From: Terriglobia bacterium
GTDB lineage: Bacteria > Acidobacteriota > Terriglobia > Acidiferrales > UBA7541
Assembly: GCA_023512135.1 (NCBI GenBank)
Contig: JAIMAG010000013.1
Location: 1 to 64,000, forward strand
DNA length: 64,000 nt
Direction: 5' to 3'
A model generated the notes under the pieces. The model did no database searches and was not told the DNA's origin. It worked only from the letters and a program-made list of their open reading frames with translations. The position numbers were made by a program, and so were the translations under genes. Shown piece by piece: positions 31,227 to 41,026 of the stretch (the first letter of the stretch is position 1; each line of letters begins with the position of its first letter).

Positions 31227-33293
31227 TCAACGCGGCTGGACGCGTTCAGCCGACTTCTGCGCCAACTGCCGCTTCAGCTCGGCCAGCTTGCGCTCCAGAG
31301 CGGAGATTTTCTCCGGCTCCAGTTCGGAAGGCAACGCACGCTGCCATTCGGCCAGCGCCTTTTCCCAGAAGGTTACGGCAAGCTGGTGGCGACCGGTCTG
31401 CTGATAGAGGTCGCCGAGGTGGTCGAGGATGGTGGGGTTGTGCGGGGCGCGTTCGGCAGCCCGGGTGAGATAGGTTTCTGCCTGCTCGAACTGCCCCAGT
31501 TTGAAATAGGCCCAGCCCAGGCTGTCCAGGTAGAAACCGTTGTGCGGCTCCTGCTCGAGGGCGCGACGGACCAGCGCGACGGCTTCTTCCAGCCGCAGGC
31601 CGCGCTCGGCGAGCATGTAGCCGTAGTAGTTCAGCGTCAGTGCGTGGCGCGGGTTGCTGGCCAGCACTTTCCGGAATGCTTCTTCGGCCGGCTGGAGTTT
31701 TTCCTGGCGCTCATAGATGGCACCGAGCATGAACCAGACGAGCTCACGCTGCGCCGGAGTCTGGGACAGTGCTTCGGCCTGGCGCGCAGCCTTTTCGGCT
31801 TCGGAGAAGGCCCGGCCGCGTTCGTAGACCTGTGTCAGGGCCAGATAGATGCTGTAGTCGTCCCCGGCGCGGCCGAGCAGATTGCGGAGCAGGCGGGCGG
31901 CCTCCTTGGTCTCTCCGCCTTCGGCCAGCAGCAGCGCGTGACTGCTGATGAAGCTGGGATCGTTCGGGAACCGCGCCAGGGCGCGTCGGGATTCGGTCAG
32001 GGCCAGCCGAAGATCGCGGGCCATGCGCAGGGTATCGGGAATGAGCAGCAGCGCCCGCTTTTCTTCCTCCTCGCCCAGCGACTCCAGTTCGCGGAAGGTG
32101 GCCACCGCGGTGGAGAACTGGTCGGTTTCGCGGTAGAGCCGGCCGAGCTGTTCGTAGAGGACGGCCAGCGTGCGGCGGACGGATTCCTGCTCGCGCTGCG
32201 GTTTCAGAGCCACCACAGCATCGGCCAGGACGCGGATGGCATCTTGGAAGCGTCCCTGGGCTTCGTAGAGCAGCGCTTCGTTGTAGATCACCTCCAGGTT
32301 GCCCGGGGCGCGTTCGCGTGCGCGGAGCAGGTGCTGTTCGGCTTCTTCGAGCCGGTTCTGCTCGCGGTAGATCTGGGCCGCGCGGAGGTGATGCTCCGGC
32401 TCCTGAGGCTCGAGTTCGATCAGACGAAGGAACTGCTCGAGGGCCTGATCCGGTTTCTGCCCGGCGAGCAGCGTGCGCGCCAGCCCCCGGCGCAGCGGGA
32501 TCGAACGGGGATCCAGTTGCAGGGCATCGCGGAAGGCGGCTTCCGCACGGTCGTACTGGCCGAGCTGCGCATAGGCATCGCCCAGCAGGCCGAGCAACGC
32601 CGGCGATTCCAGGGCCGCAGCGGTGTTCGCGAGCCGCTCTACGACCGGCTCAGGCCGACCGAGGTCGAGCAGCAACTGCGCGTACTGTTCGAGGGCACGC
32701 TCGTTTTGTGGTTCGCGGGTGAGCAGTTGGCGCAGAACTTCTTCAGCCTTTTCGTGTTCGTTCTGCGTGCGGTACAGGCGCGCCAGCCAGAGGGCAGCAT
32801 CCGCGTCGGCGGGGTCCAGACGCAGGATTTCCTGATACTGTTCGATGGCGCGACGGACAATCTCGCGCTGCCGTTCCGCCGCCGACCAGCTTCCCAGCGT
32901 GCGCAGGTAGATGCGGGCCAGCAGCCGGCGCGCGGGCAGGTTGTTCGGGTCGCGGCGGATGACTTCCTGGGCCTCGAGCACCGCGTCTCGAATCCGCTGC
33001 GTTTTGGCGTACATCTCCGCCAGCCGCTCGCCAATGACCGTGGAGGCTGGGTCCAGCTCGTAGGCTTTCTTGAAGTGTTCAATCGCAAGGCTGGCGTATT
33101 CGGAGCGTGCGGTGGACTCGAACAACTGCTCGTAGCTGTGCCCCATCGAGAAATGGTAGTACGCTTCCGCCTGGCGGTCTGCCGAGGAAGCCGGGCTGCC
33201 GGCTTCGGAAGCCGCAGGGGCCGGGGGCTGCTGCGGAAGTGCCGGGTACGCGAGCAGCGACAAAACGGCCAGCACTGAAAGAGCAGCTTTCAT
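31227..33293 (-). CDS. Exported TPR-repeat protein
   Basis: A 688-residue protein with a signal peptide ([17 protein letters not shown]) and about 14 tetratricopeptide repeats from residue 45 to 650, for example [20 protein letters not shown] and [19 protein letters not shown]. Such solenoids are protein-interaction scaffolds in the periplasm or on the outer membrane. No enzyme domain is attached. CATAAT at 33308-33313 (minus strand) predicts a leader of only 8 bases and no ribosome site is present. It lies 9 bases upstream of ispE, so it may share that transcript, though a functional link is not obvious. Confidence 0.85.
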   Translation of the reverse strand: MKAALSVLAVLSLLAYPALPQQPPAPAASEAGSPASSADRQAEAYYHFSMGHSYEQLFESTARSEYASLAIEHFKKAYELDPASTVIGERLAEMYAKTQRIRDAVLEAQEVIRRDPNNLPARRLLARIYLRTLGSWSAAERQREIVRRAIEQYQEILRLDPADADAALWLARLYRTQNEHEKAEEVLRQLLTREPQNERALEQYAQLLLDLGRPEPVVERLANTAAALESPALLGLLGDAYAQLGQYDRAEAAFRDALQLDPRSIPLRRGLARTLLAGQKPDQALEQFLRLIELEPQEPEHHLRAAQIYREQNRLEEAEQHLLRARERAPGNLEVIYNEALLYEAQGRFQDAIRVLADAVVALKPQREQESVRRTLAVLYEQLGRLYRETDQFSTAVATFRELESLGEEEEKRALLLIPDTLRMARDLRLALTESRRALARFPNDPSFISSHALLLAEGGETKEAARLLRNLLGRAGDDYSIYLALTQVYERGRAFSEAEKAARQAEALSQTPAQRELVWFMLGAIYERQEKLQPAEEAFRKVLASNPRHALTLNYYGYMLAERGLRLEEAVALVRRALEQEPHNGFYLDSLGWAYFKLGQFEQAETYLTRAAERAPHNPTILDHLGDLYQQTGRHQLAVTFWEKALAEWQRALPSELEPEKISALERKLAELKRQLAQKSAERVQPR

Positions 33294-33527
33294 TGTGCAA
33301 ATTCTGCATTATGCCCCATTGCCGGGTGGGCGTCAAAGCATTCAGCACGCTGCGGTGTGTGGGAGAAACGGTGTGCGTGGGAGGGGTAGCTGCCTCCGGG
33401 CCTGTGGAAATTGTCCGAAGAAAGTTGCAATCTTTCGACAACAGAAGTAAGCAGAACCCACTCCGGAAACGGGCCACGAAACAACTGCCCGCAGCGGAAA
33501 CTGCGGGCAGACCGAAGGGAGGCAGAG

Positions 33528-33956
33528 ATGGGAACCATCCGTTGGGGACGCGTGCTTTTAGGCGGGCTGCTGGCGGGCCTGGTGATGAATATCGGAGAGG
33601 CTGCGCTCCATTCTGGCGTGCTCGGCGAATCGGCGCGAGCGCTGCGGGAGCAGTACGGGCTCGCCACCGAAGGCAATCCACTGCAGTTGGCGGTGCTGGT
33701 GCTGATGACGTTCGTGCTCGGGATTGCGGCGGTGTGGCTGTATGCAGCGATCCGCCCGCGCTACGGTCCGGGGCCGAAAACGGCCGTCTGTGCCGGTCTG
33801 GCGGTGTGGTTGTTTGCGCACCTGTGGTCGGGTGTTTACCTGGGGATCGCCTATGGCGGGCTGATTCCGCCGAAGCTGGCCTGGCTGCCGGTGGTGTGGG
33901 GATTTTTCGAAGCTCCCATCGGCACCCTGGTCGGAGCCTGGATCTATCGCGAATAG
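33528..33956 (+). CDS. Small four-helix membrane protein
   Basis: A 142-residue protein with four hydrophobic helices (about 8-28, 52-72, 82-102, 112-138) and a short C-terminus ending WIYRE. ATG 33528 is set by GGGAGG 6 bases upstream; the frame before it is not coding-like. It resembles the product of 55911-56315 in length, helix spacing and C-terminal VYRE/IYRE end, so the two are probably paralogues. The role is unknown. It converges on purH. Confidence 0.75.
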   Translation: MGTIRWGRVLLGGLLAGLVMNIGEAALHSGVLGESARALREQYGLATEGNPLQLAVLVLMTFVLGIAAVWLYAAIRPRYGPGPKTAVCAGLAVWLFAHLWSGVYLGIAYGGLIPPKLAWLPVVWGFFEAPIGTLVGAWIYRE

Positions 33957-33987
33957 TGCGGGCCGGAAAGCGTACCGGCCCGGCGGG

Positions 33988-35559
33988 TCAGTGTTTGAAG
34001 TGGCGGATGCCGGTGAAGAGCATGGCCAGGCCCAGGCGGTTGGCGGCGGCGATGACTTCGTTGTCGCGTACCGAGCCGCCGGGCTGGATGACAGCCGTGG
34101 CCCCGGCGCGGGCGGCTTCTTCGACGCCGTCCGGGAACGGGAAGAAGGCATCGGAAGCAACGACGCTGCCCTGCAGGGACAGGCCGGCCGCCTGAGCTTT
34201 CATCACCGCGATTTTCACTGAATCCACGCGGCTCATCTGTCCCGCGCCCACGCCGAGCGTGCGTCCATCGCCTGCGAAGACAATGGCGTTCGATTTCACG
34301 TGCTTGCAGACCTTCCAGGCGAAAAGCAGGGCACGGAGTTCGGCCGGCGTGGGTTGGCGTTCGGTAACGACGCGCAGATCGCTTTCCTGCAGCGGCCGAT
34401 GGTCCGGAGTCTGCACGAGCACGCCACCGGAGATGCGCTTCAGCTCCAGCAGCGCGCGTTCCTCCGCGGGGCTGATTTCGAGCAGCCGCAGGTTCTTTTT
34501 TGCGGACAGGGTTTGCAGGGCTTCCGGTGTGTAGCCCGGGGCGATGATGCATTCGACGAACAGTTTGCTGATCTCCGCGGCCGTATCGGCAGCGAGAGGA
34601 TGGTTAAAAGCCATCACGCCGCCAAATGCCGAGACCGGATCGCAGGCCAGTGCCAGGCGGTAGGCTTCGGCCTGGGAGTCGTGTTCGGCGGCACCGCAGG
34701 GATTCGTGTGTTTGATGATGACGGCAGCGGGACGGGTGAATTCGCTGGCAAGGTTCCAGGCCGCATCCAGGTCGACCAGGTTGTTGTACGAAAGCTCTTT
34801 GCCCTGCAGTTGGCGTGCGCCGGCGACTCCGGCGGGCGCGGCACCGGCGAGTGTGTACAGAGCGGCCTGCTGGTGCGGGTTTTCCCCGTAGCGCAGAATT
34901 TCCCGGCGCAGGAGCGGCAGGTGGAGCCGTTCCGGCAGCGGAGCGGGGCGGCTCAGCGAGAGGCGCTCATCGGCGGCTGCGAGCCGTTCGAGTTCGGTGG
35001 CGATGATGCCGTCATAGCGTGCGGTGGTAGCGAACACTTTGCGGGCCAGGGCCAGCCGGGTGGCCAGGCTGACGTCGCCCGTTTCCACCTCCGAGGCCAC
35101 GCGGTCGTAATCGGCCGGGTCGCAGACCACAACGACGTGGGGGAAATTTTTCGCCGCCGAACGCAGCATCGCCGGGCCGCCGATGTCGATGTTTTCCAGC
35201 AGCGCGTCAGGCGCCGTGTCGGGTTGCGCTGCGACGGCTTCGAACGGATAAAGATTGACGGCAACCAGGTCTATCGGCGGAAGGTGATGTTCGCGGACGA
35301 CTTGTTCGTCTTCGGCGTGCCCGCGGCGGAAAAGGATGCCGCCGTGGATTTTGGGATGGAGCGTCTTCACGCGGCCGCCGAGCATTTCCGGCCAGCCGGT
35401 TAGCTCGGCGACGTCGCGCACGGCCACGCTGGCTTCCCGCAGCAATTTCGCGGTGCCGCCGGTGGAGACAATCTCGACACCGGCCGCCGCCAGCCGGCGC
35501 GCGAATTCCACAACACCGGTCTTATCAGAAACGCTGATCAAGGCACGTCGGATCGGCAT
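33988..35559 (-). CDS. purH: Bifunctional AICAR formyltransferase / IMP cyclohydrolase
   Basis: A 523-residue enzyme for the last two steps of IMP synthesis. The N-terminal IMP cyclohydrolase/MGS-like domain has [29 protein letters not shown] and [13 protein letters not shown]; the C-terminal transformylase has [39 protein letters not shown] (catalytic Lys-His) and [18 protein letters not shown] 35559 with AGGAGG just upstream is clear; the frame continuing to 36144 belongs to another gene's antisense. TACAAT at 35587-35592 (minus strand) gives a leader of about 21 bases. Confidence 0.97.
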   Translation of the reverse strand: MPIRRALISVSDKTGVVEFARRLAAAGVEIVSTGGTAKLLREASVAVRDVAELTGWPEMLGGRVKTLHPKIHGGILFRRGHAEDEQVVREHHLPPIDLVAVNLYPFEAVAAQPDTAPDALLENIDIGGPAMLRSAAKNFPHVVVVCDPADYDRVASEVETGDVSLATRLALARKVFATTARYDGIIATELERLAAADERLSLSRPAPLPERLHLPLLRREILRYGENPHQQAALYTLAGAAPAGVAGARQLQGKELSYNNLVDLDAAWNLASEFTRPAAVIIKHTNPCGAAEHDSQAEAYRLALACDPVSAFGGVMAFNHPLAADTAAEISKLFVECIIAPGYTPEALQTLSAKKNLRLLEISPAEERALLELKRISGGVLVQTPDHRPLQESDLRVVTERQPTPAELRALLFAWKVCKHVKSNAIVFAGDGRTLGVGAGQMSRVDSVKIAVMKAQAAGLSLQGSVVASDAFFPFPDGVEEAARAGATAVIQPGGSVRDNEVIAAANRLGLAMLFTGIRHFKH

Positions 35560-35648
35560 GCATCCTCCTGCGCTGAAAAGCCGAGTATTGTAAGCGGTGG
35601 CAGCAGGATGGGAAAGTGGCAGTCGGACGGGAGGCGCGGCCGCAGGAA

Positions 35649-36257
35649 CTATTTCTTGACGCGGGCCTTGAGCTTCACTTTGGCATCTTCCAGCTCGATC
35701 GAGTATTCCACTTCGCTGCCGCCCTGCGCCTTGCGAAGCTGCTGCGTTTTTGCGCGAACGAAGCGGGCAAAGCTTTCGAAGCTGGGCGGGGCAGTCGGCT
35801 CGCCAGCGGCCCGGTGGGCTTCCAGCAAGGCGCGGTAGAGTTGTTCGATCTTCTCCGGCTCTTGCTCCGGGTCCGAGCAGACGATGCGGGCGCGGGCAGG
35901 GGCGGACTCCGGTGCTGCAGACGCGTTCGCCTGCCGGGCGCGTGCGCGTTCGGCTTCGATGGCGCGTGCGGCGGCACCGAAGTGGCGCGGCACAAAACCT
36001 TCTTCTTTTTCCTTCAGACGCTTGCGCCACACCTCGCGGTATTTGGCGTAGGTGGAGGTGAGGTTGTTGAAGCGGAAACGCTGCGCATAGGACATCTCCG
36101 CACCCCGTTCCGTGAAGCGCTTGATGGCCTGTTCGACGCGCCACTCGGTGTCGGAAGGAGGACGGGGGCGGCCACCGCCGAAGTATTGCTCGTACTCGAT
36201 CTTCAGGGCACGGATGTCCCGTTCGAGCTGGCTGAGGGCGTCGTCGGTCTGGCTCAT
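35649..36257 (-). CDS. Hypothetical protein with MXAN_5187-type C-terminal domain
   Basis: A 202-residue, highly charged, mostly helical protein. The N-terminal half carries the segment ALKIEYEQYFGGGRPRPPSD followed by EWRVEQAIKRFTERGAEMSY and FRFNNLTSTYAKYREVWRKR, typical of the MXAN_5187 C-terminal family found in Myxococcota and Acidobacteriota (recalled). The C-terminal third is another helical pair ending in basic residues. No catalytic motif is visible. The promoter TTGACG - 18 - TAGCAT (-10 at 36284-36289, minus strand) gives a 20-base leader to ATG 36257. Its function is unknown. Confidence 0.75.
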   Translation of the reverse strand: MSQTDDALSQLERDIRALKIEYEQYFGGGRPRPPSDTEWRVEQAIKRFTERGAEMSYAQRFRFNNLTSTYAKYREVWRKRLKEKEEGFVPRHFGAAARAIEAERARARQANASAAPESAPARARIVCSDPEQEPEKIEQLYRALLEAHRAAGEPTAPPSFESFARFVRAKTQQLRKAQGGSEVEYSIELEDAKVKLKARVKK

Positions 36258-36402
36258 GGGAATGCGGTGCTGCTCTCGCACCGATGCTAGCGACCAGCGG
36301 TGCGGCACGTCAATCCTTCTGCAGAACAGGTGCGGTGGAACGGTCACCTGCGCGAAACAGGCGCATTGCCCCGGTTGTCGGGGTGTGTTGAAATAACCAG
36401 CG

Positions 36403-37839
36403 ATGGCTTCCCCTTCGGACCAGATGACGAGCCGGACGGAGTGGCTGCGGCAGATTCCTTCTGTGGATGAGCTGCTGCGGCGCGAACGGCTGGTGCAGCT
36501 CGCGGCGATAAACGGGCGCGCCCTGGTGGTGGAGGCTGCCCGCACCGTGTTGGAGCAGCTCCGGCGCCAGGTGACGACGTCGCCGGAAGCCGCCCGCAGC
36601 CTGCTGGACCCGTCGCGGCTGGAGGCGGCCGTGGCGGCTGAGCTCGAGCGCATCTGCGCGCCTTCGTTGCGGCCGGTGATCAACGCCACCGGCGTGATTC
36701 TGCATACGAACCTGGGCCGCGCCCCGCTCAGCACCGAAGCCATCGAGCACCTGCGACACACCGCGACGCAATACTCAAACCTGGAATACAACCTGGCCGA
36801 AGGCACGCGCGGCAAGCGGGATGCGCACACCGCGCAACTGCTGGCGCGGCTGCTGGGCGCAGAAGCCGCTATCGTGGTGAACAACAACGCCGCCGCGGTG
36901 TTTCTGCTGCTTCTGGCGCTGGCGAAGGGTGGCGAAGTGATCGTCTCGCGCGGCGAACTGATTGAAATTGGCGAAGGCTTCCGCATCCCGGACATCCTGG
37001 CCGAAAGCGGCGCCGTACTCCGCGAGGTGGGCACCACAAATCGCACGCGGATCCAAGACTACGAGCAGGCCATCAACGAACGCACGCGGTTGTTGCTGCG
37101 GGTGCATCCGTCGAATTTTCGCGTGGTCGGTTTTACCGAGCGGCCGAGCCTGGAAGAGCTGGTCGAGCTGGGACGGCGCGCGAACCTGCCGGTGTGTGAA
37201 GACCTTGGCTCCGGCTGCCTGGTGGACTTGCACCCGTACGGCGTGGACGAGCCACTGGCGACGGCGAGTCTGCGCGCCGGCGTGTCGCTGGTGACGTTCA
37301 GCGGCGACAAATTGCTCGGCGGGCCGCAGGCGGGCATCATCGCCGGCCGAGAGGAGCTGGTGGGACGCCTGCGGCGTCATCCGCTGTTCCGTGCCCTGCG
37401 CGTGGACAAGCTGACGATCTCCGTGCTGGAGGCCACGCTGCGCAGCTATCTCCAGGGGCGGCTGGAGGAGATCCCGGTCGTGCGCATGCTACAGATCTCC
37501 CTGGGCGAGATGGAACTGCGCGCGCAGGCTTTCCTGGAGCGGTTGCGGACCCGGTTGCGAGACACCGAGTGCGAGACGGAAGTGCGCAGCGGACACTCCG
37601 TGATCGGCGGCGGTTCGACACCCGGCGAGCAGTTGCCGACACGACTGATTGCCGTGCGGAGTCGGCGGTTCTCGGCTGCGGAGCTGGAATCCCGCTTGCG
37701 CGCGCCGGAGCAAAGCTCGCCGGTCATCGCCCGCATCGAGGACGACTGGCTGGTGCTGGACCTGCGCACCGTCTTCCCCGAGCAGGAGCCGGCGCTCGCC
37801 GAGGCCCTGGTGAGCGCACTGAATCCACATCGCCCGTGA
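36403..37839 (+). CDS. selA: L-seryl-tRNA(Sec) selenium transferase
   Basis: A 478-residue PLP enzyme that converts Ser-tRNA(Sec) to Sec-tRNA(Sec) with selenophosphate. Visible are the N-terminal tRNA-binding helices (LRQIPSVDELL), PVINATGVILHTNLGRAPLS, NLEYNLAEGTRGKR, EDLGSGCLVDL and the PLP lysine in VTFSGDKLLGGPQAG (Lys 303), with the 'GGG' segment late in the chain (GHSVIGGGSTPGEQLPT). Length and motifs are complete, so the organism very likely inserts selenocysteine. selB, selD and tRNA-Sec are not in the window. The start has no ribosome site, and AT-rich AAATAA 7 bases upstream suggests a leaderless transcript. Confidence 0.94.
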   Translation: MASPSDQMTSRTEWLRQIPSVDELLRRERLVQLAAINGRALVVEAARTVLEQLRRQVTTSPEAARSLLDPSRLEAAVAAELERICAPSLRPVINATGVILHTNLGRAPLSTEAIEHLRHTATQYSNLEYNLAEGTRGKRDAHTAQLLARLLGAEAAIVVNNNAAAVFLLLLALAKGGEVIVSRGELIEIGEGFRIPDILAESGAVLREVGTTNRTRIQDYEQAINERTRLLLRVHPSNFRVVGFTERPSLEELVELGRRANLPVCEDLGSGCLVDLHPYGVDEPLATASLRAGVSLVTFSGDKLLGGPQAGIIAGREELVGRLRRHPLFRALRVDKLTISVLEATLRSYLQGRLEEIPVVRMLQISLGEMELRAQAFLERLRTRLRDTECETEVRSGHSVIGGGSTPGEQLPTRLIAVRSRRFSAAELESRLRAPEQSSPVIARIEDDWLVLDLRTVFPEQEPALAEALVSALNPHRP

Positions 37840-37981
37840 AGTTTCTTCTCCACCGCCATCTGCCGAATTTTGCCTTCCCCAAGCCTTCGGCCGCTGGGCG
37901 GCCTGCGCTTCCCGGGGGCGTGGAATCGGGGTGACGCACCGGCCTGCGGCGAGTCAGCGCGATGCTCGAAGCAGGGCCGGT

Positions 37982-38734
37982 TCAGGGCAGGTGGTTGATG
38001 ACGCTGGCCACACAGCCGGCGCCGAAGCCGTTATCGATGTTGACGACGGTAACGTTGGATGCGCAACTGTTCAGCATGCCCAGCAGCGCGGCCAGACCGC
38101 CGAAGCTGGCTCCGTAGCCGGTGCTCGCGGGCACCGCAATTACCGGAACGCCCACCAGCCCGCCCACCACGCTCGGCAGCGCACCTTCCATCCCTGCGAC
38201 GACGATGATCACGCGCGCCGCGGCGATTTTCTGGCGATGATCGAGCAGACGGTGCAGGCCGGCGACGCCGACGTCATAGATGGTTTCGACGCGATTGCCC
38301 ATCAGCTCGGCCGTCAGGCGGGCTTCTTCGGCGACGGGGATATCGCTGGTGCCGGCGGAGACGACCAGGATCAGGCCCTTGCCGGTGATGCGTCGGTCGC
38401 GGCGGATGGCGATGACGCCAGAGAGGGGAGAGTAGCGGGCCGTGCGAGTGAGCCGTCGAACGGCGCGGAAGGTAGTTGGGTCGGCGCGGGTGATCAGCAC
38501 GTTGCTGCGGGAAGCCCGCAGCATGCGACGGACGATGGCCGCCACCTGCGCAGGAGTTTTGCCGCGGGCGAAGATGACCTCGGCGTAGCCCTGGCGCAGC
38601 GCGCGATGATGGTCGATTTTGGCGAAACCGAGGTCTTCGAACGGCAGATGCCTGAGCCGTTCGAGGGCTTCTGCCGTGCTCAGGCGCCGCCGGCGAACTG
38701 CTTCCAGCAGCTCGTGGATTTCGCGCGCGTCCAT
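37982..38734 (-). CDS. larB: LarB, pyridinium-3,5-biscarboxylic acid mononucleotide synthase
   Basis: A 250-residue protein: an N-terminal helical part (REIHELLEAVRRRRLSTAEA, FAKIDHHRALRQGYAEVIFA) and a C-terminal PurE-like domain (LILVVSAGTSDIPVAEEARL, AGMEGALPSVVGGLVGVPVI, STGYGASFGGLAALLGMLNS). LarB carboxylates nicotinic acid adenine dinucleotide, the first step to the nickel-pincer cofactor used by LarA-type racemases. ATG 38734 is preferred since GGAGG lies 5 bases upstream. LarC and LarE are absent from the neighbourhood, so the pathway would need distant partners. Confidence 0.92.
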   Translation of the reverse strand: MDAREIHELLEAVRRRRLSTAEALERLRHLPFEDLGFAKIDHHRALRQGYAEVIFARGKTPAQVAAIVRRMLRASRSNVLITRADPTTFRAVRRLTRTARYSPLSGVIAIRRDRRITGKGLILVVSAGTSDIPVAEEARLTAELMGNRVETIYDVGVAGLHRLLDHRQKIAAARVIIVVAGMEGALPSVVGGLVGVPVIAVPASTGYGASFGGLAALLGMLNSCASNVTVVNIDNGFGAGCVASVINHLP

Positions 38735-38920
38735 CGTCCTCCGGAGCGAGAGCAAATTCTACCATTCGGCGGGACCGGGCAGGCCGCATCTGTGTTCTGC
38801 AGAAGGATGGGCGACACCTTGGGTGCAGGGTCGCGTAGCCGATGCAGCGGAAGCTTTCTCGATTTTCCGTTTCTGTTCCGCTAAGATGTTCTGTTTTGTC
38901 TGCGGAGCGGAGTTGCACCG

Positions 38921-40384
38921 ATGGATTCCTCGTCGCCACCCCGCGTACGTTTCGCGCCTTCCCCGACCGGGTACCTGCATGTCGGCGGTGCGCGCACGGC
39001 CCTGTTCAACTGGCTGTTTGCCCGCAATCAGGGCGGCACGTTCATCCTCCGCATCGAAGACACCGACGTCGAACGCAACCGCCCGGAATTGGTGGAGGGC
39101 ATCCTGCAGGGACTGCGCTGGCTCGGGCTCGACTGGGATGAAGGCCCGGTGTTCCAGTCCCAACGGCTTGCGCTGTACCAGCGGGCCGCCGAACAACTGG
39201 TCGCTACCGGCGCGGCGTATCCCTGTTTCTGTCCCCCGGCACAGTATGCAGGGGGCGACGCCGCCGAAGATTCCGATGCCGAACCGTCCAAACCCATCCG
39301 CCGATACCCGGGCACCTGCCGCAACCTGACCGCCGCCGAACGTGCGGAAAAAGAACGCCAGGGACTGCCGCGCGCCATTCGTTTCCGCACCCCGGAGGAA
39401 GGCTTCACGGAATTCGACGATGCGGTGTTCGGCCGGCGCGCGGTGGCCAATCAAGAGATCGAAGATTTCGTCTTGCTGCGCTCGACCGGCCTGCCCACCT
39501 ACCAGCTCGGCGCGGTCGTGGACGACATCGAGATGCGCATCACGCATGTGATCCGCGGCGCCGACCATCTTTCGAACACTCCCAAGCAGGTACTGCTGTA
39601 CCGGGCTCTGGGCGCCACGCCCCCGGTTTTCGCGCACGTGCCTTTAATCCTCGGCCCGGACCGCACCCGCCTTTCCAAACGCCACGGGGCCACCAGCGTC
39701 ACCGCGTACGCCGAGGAGGGATTTCTTCCGGAAGCTTTCCGCAACTTCCTCGCCCTGCTCGGCTGGTCTCCCGGCGACGACACCGAATTCATCCGCACGG
39801 CCGACCTGATCCGGCGTTTTTCGCTGGCCGGCGTGAGCCGCACCAACGCCGTCTTCGATCGCTCCAAGCTGGAATGGTTCAACACACAGTACCTGCAGCG
39901 GCTCCCGGTCGAGGAACTCGCTCCCTACGTTGCCGAAGAGCTGCAGCGCGCCGGAATCTGGCGGCCGGAATGGGCCGACCGCCGGCGGGAGTGGTTTCTG
40001 CAAACGATCGATTTGATCCGTCCGCGCACGCGACTGCTGAAGGATTTCACTGGCTGGGCGCGAGCGTTTTTCACCGATGACTTCGACTACGAAGCCGCCG
40101 CCATCGAGAAATTCTGGAAAGACGAACGCGTCCCCGAACTGCTCGAGGCGCTGGCCGCGCGCCTGGAAACACTTCCGGATTGGAACCACGACACCTGCGA
40201 GCTGGCCCTGCGCACTCTGGCCGAGCAGCGGGGCGTCAAAGCCGCTCTGCTGATCAACGCGGCCCGGGTGGCCATCGTGGGTCGCGCCGTGGCGCCGCCT
40301 CTGTTCGATACCATGACCGCTCTCGGTCAGGCGCGCGTCGTGGAGCGTTTGCGTCGCGCCGTGGCCGCTTTCCCGAAATCGTGA
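38921..40384 (+). CDS. gltX: Glutamyl-tRNA synthetase
   Basis: A 487-residue class I aminoacyl-tRNA synthetase charging tRNA-Glu. The HIGH-type motif lies in RFAPSPTGYLHVGGARTALF, the substrate helix in NQGGTFILRIEDTDVERN, and the KMSKS-type motif in RTRLSKRHGA. The C-terminal anticodon-binding domain runs from about residue 330. The ATG has GGAG 10 bases upstream, and TAAGAT at 38882-38887 predicts a 27-base leader. Whether it is discriminating or also charges tRNA-Gln cannot be decided here; true gatB/gatC are not in the window. Confidence 0.96.
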   Translation: MDSSSPPRVRFAPSPTGYLHVGGARTALFNWLFARNQGGTFILRIEDTDVERNRPELVEGILQGLRWLGLDWDEGPVFQSQRLALYQRAAEQLVATGAAYPCFCPPAQYAGGDAAEDSDAEPSKPIRRYPGTCRNLTAAERAEKERQGLPRAIRFRTPEEGFTEFDDAVFGRRAVANQEIEDFVLLRSTGLPTYQLGAVVDDIEMRITHVIRGADHLSNTPKQVLLYRALGATPPVFAHVPLILGPDRTRLSKRHGATSVTAYAEEGFLPEAFRNFLALLGWSPGDDTEFIRTADLIRRFSLAGVSRTNAVFDRSKLEWFNTQYLQRLPVEELAPYVAEELQRAGIWRPEWADRRREWFLQTIDLIRPRTRLLKDFTGWARAFFTDDFDYEAAAIEKFWKDERVPELLEALAARLETLPDWNHDTCELALRTLAEQRGVKAALLINAARVAIVGRAVAPPLFDTMTALGQARVVERLRRAVAAFPKS

Positions 40385-40599
40385 CCTGCAGCAAAGCCCG
40401 GCCTGTCCCGTGGGCCAAACCGAATTCGCGAGCGTGATCCGTGAACGCACGGGCGTTTTCTTCCGTGCCGGTGCAGCCAGCAGGCAAAATTCAGGCCCGC
40501 AGCCGGGCACGGAAAACTCCATCACCCATTTCCTCGAAGCAGCACCGAGCGGAAGGGGTCTAGCCGGACCAGCGGGGCGCCGGCCATCCACACAGCGGC

Positions 40600-40929
40600 C
40601 TAGACGATTACCTCGGTGCCGAGCTGCTGGCTCAGGATACGACTCATCACCTGAAACAACGTTTCACCGCTGCGGTCGAGCACAAAATTGCCGGCGGACT
40701 CCGACCAGCCCAGCTTGAAGCTCGTGGCCAGAGCGGAAATCCAGATCTGCCGCGCCGGTGTGTTCGGACTGATCACGCATCGCGCAGGCTCCGGATCCTC
40801 GAACACCAGTTCCAGCTTCTCGCCTTCTCCTTCGACTTCGAAGCCGAACTGATCGGCCAGGGTCAGCAGGCGCCGACGAAGATTTTCGAGCGCGGCCTCC
40901 GATTTTTTGCGAAAATCCATCTCGTCCAT
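40600..40929 (-). CDS. cyaY: Frataxin/CyaY-family iron-sulfur assembly protein
   Basis: A 109-residue protein with the frataxin fold: two flanking helices (SEAALENLRRRLLTLADQFG and GETLFQVMSRILSQQLG) around a sheet containing the conserved ISPNTPARQIWISA and ESAGNFVLDRSGE. The N-terminal helix is acidic only in part. CyaY/frataxin delivers iron to, or regulates, the IscS desulfurase. No isc or suf genes are adjacent. Frataxins are best known from Proteobacteria and mitochondria, so its presence here is notable. The start could be ATG 40929 or the Met at codon 4. Confidence 0.8.
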   Translation of the reverse strand: MDEMDFRKKSEAALENLRRRLLTLADQFGFEVEGEGEKLELVFEDPEPARCVISPNTPARQIWISALATSFKLGWSESAGNFVLDRSGETLFQVMSRILSQQLGTEVIV

Positions 40930-41026
40930 GGCGACTTCAGCCTACAGCAACCGCGGGGAAGCAGCAAGCGGAGCTGTGACGCTCGGCTGCGCCCCCGGAG
41001 GACATTTCTTTCGCGGGAGGTGAACC

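Noticed and set aside
30339-33278. 979-residue open frame opposite ispE and the TPR gene
   Set aside because: Antisense shadow of clear genes; no domain can be recognised and codon use is inverted.
37840-37981. Possible tRNA-Sec after selA
   Set aside because: No long acceptor stem, TCA anticodon or T-arm motif is present in this gap.
38886-39329. Short frame beginning with MFCFVCGAEL just before gltX
   Set aside because: A zinc-ribbon-like beginning was tempting, but it overlaps the gltX start in another frame and continues as a shadow; the bases also carry the gltX promoter and leader.
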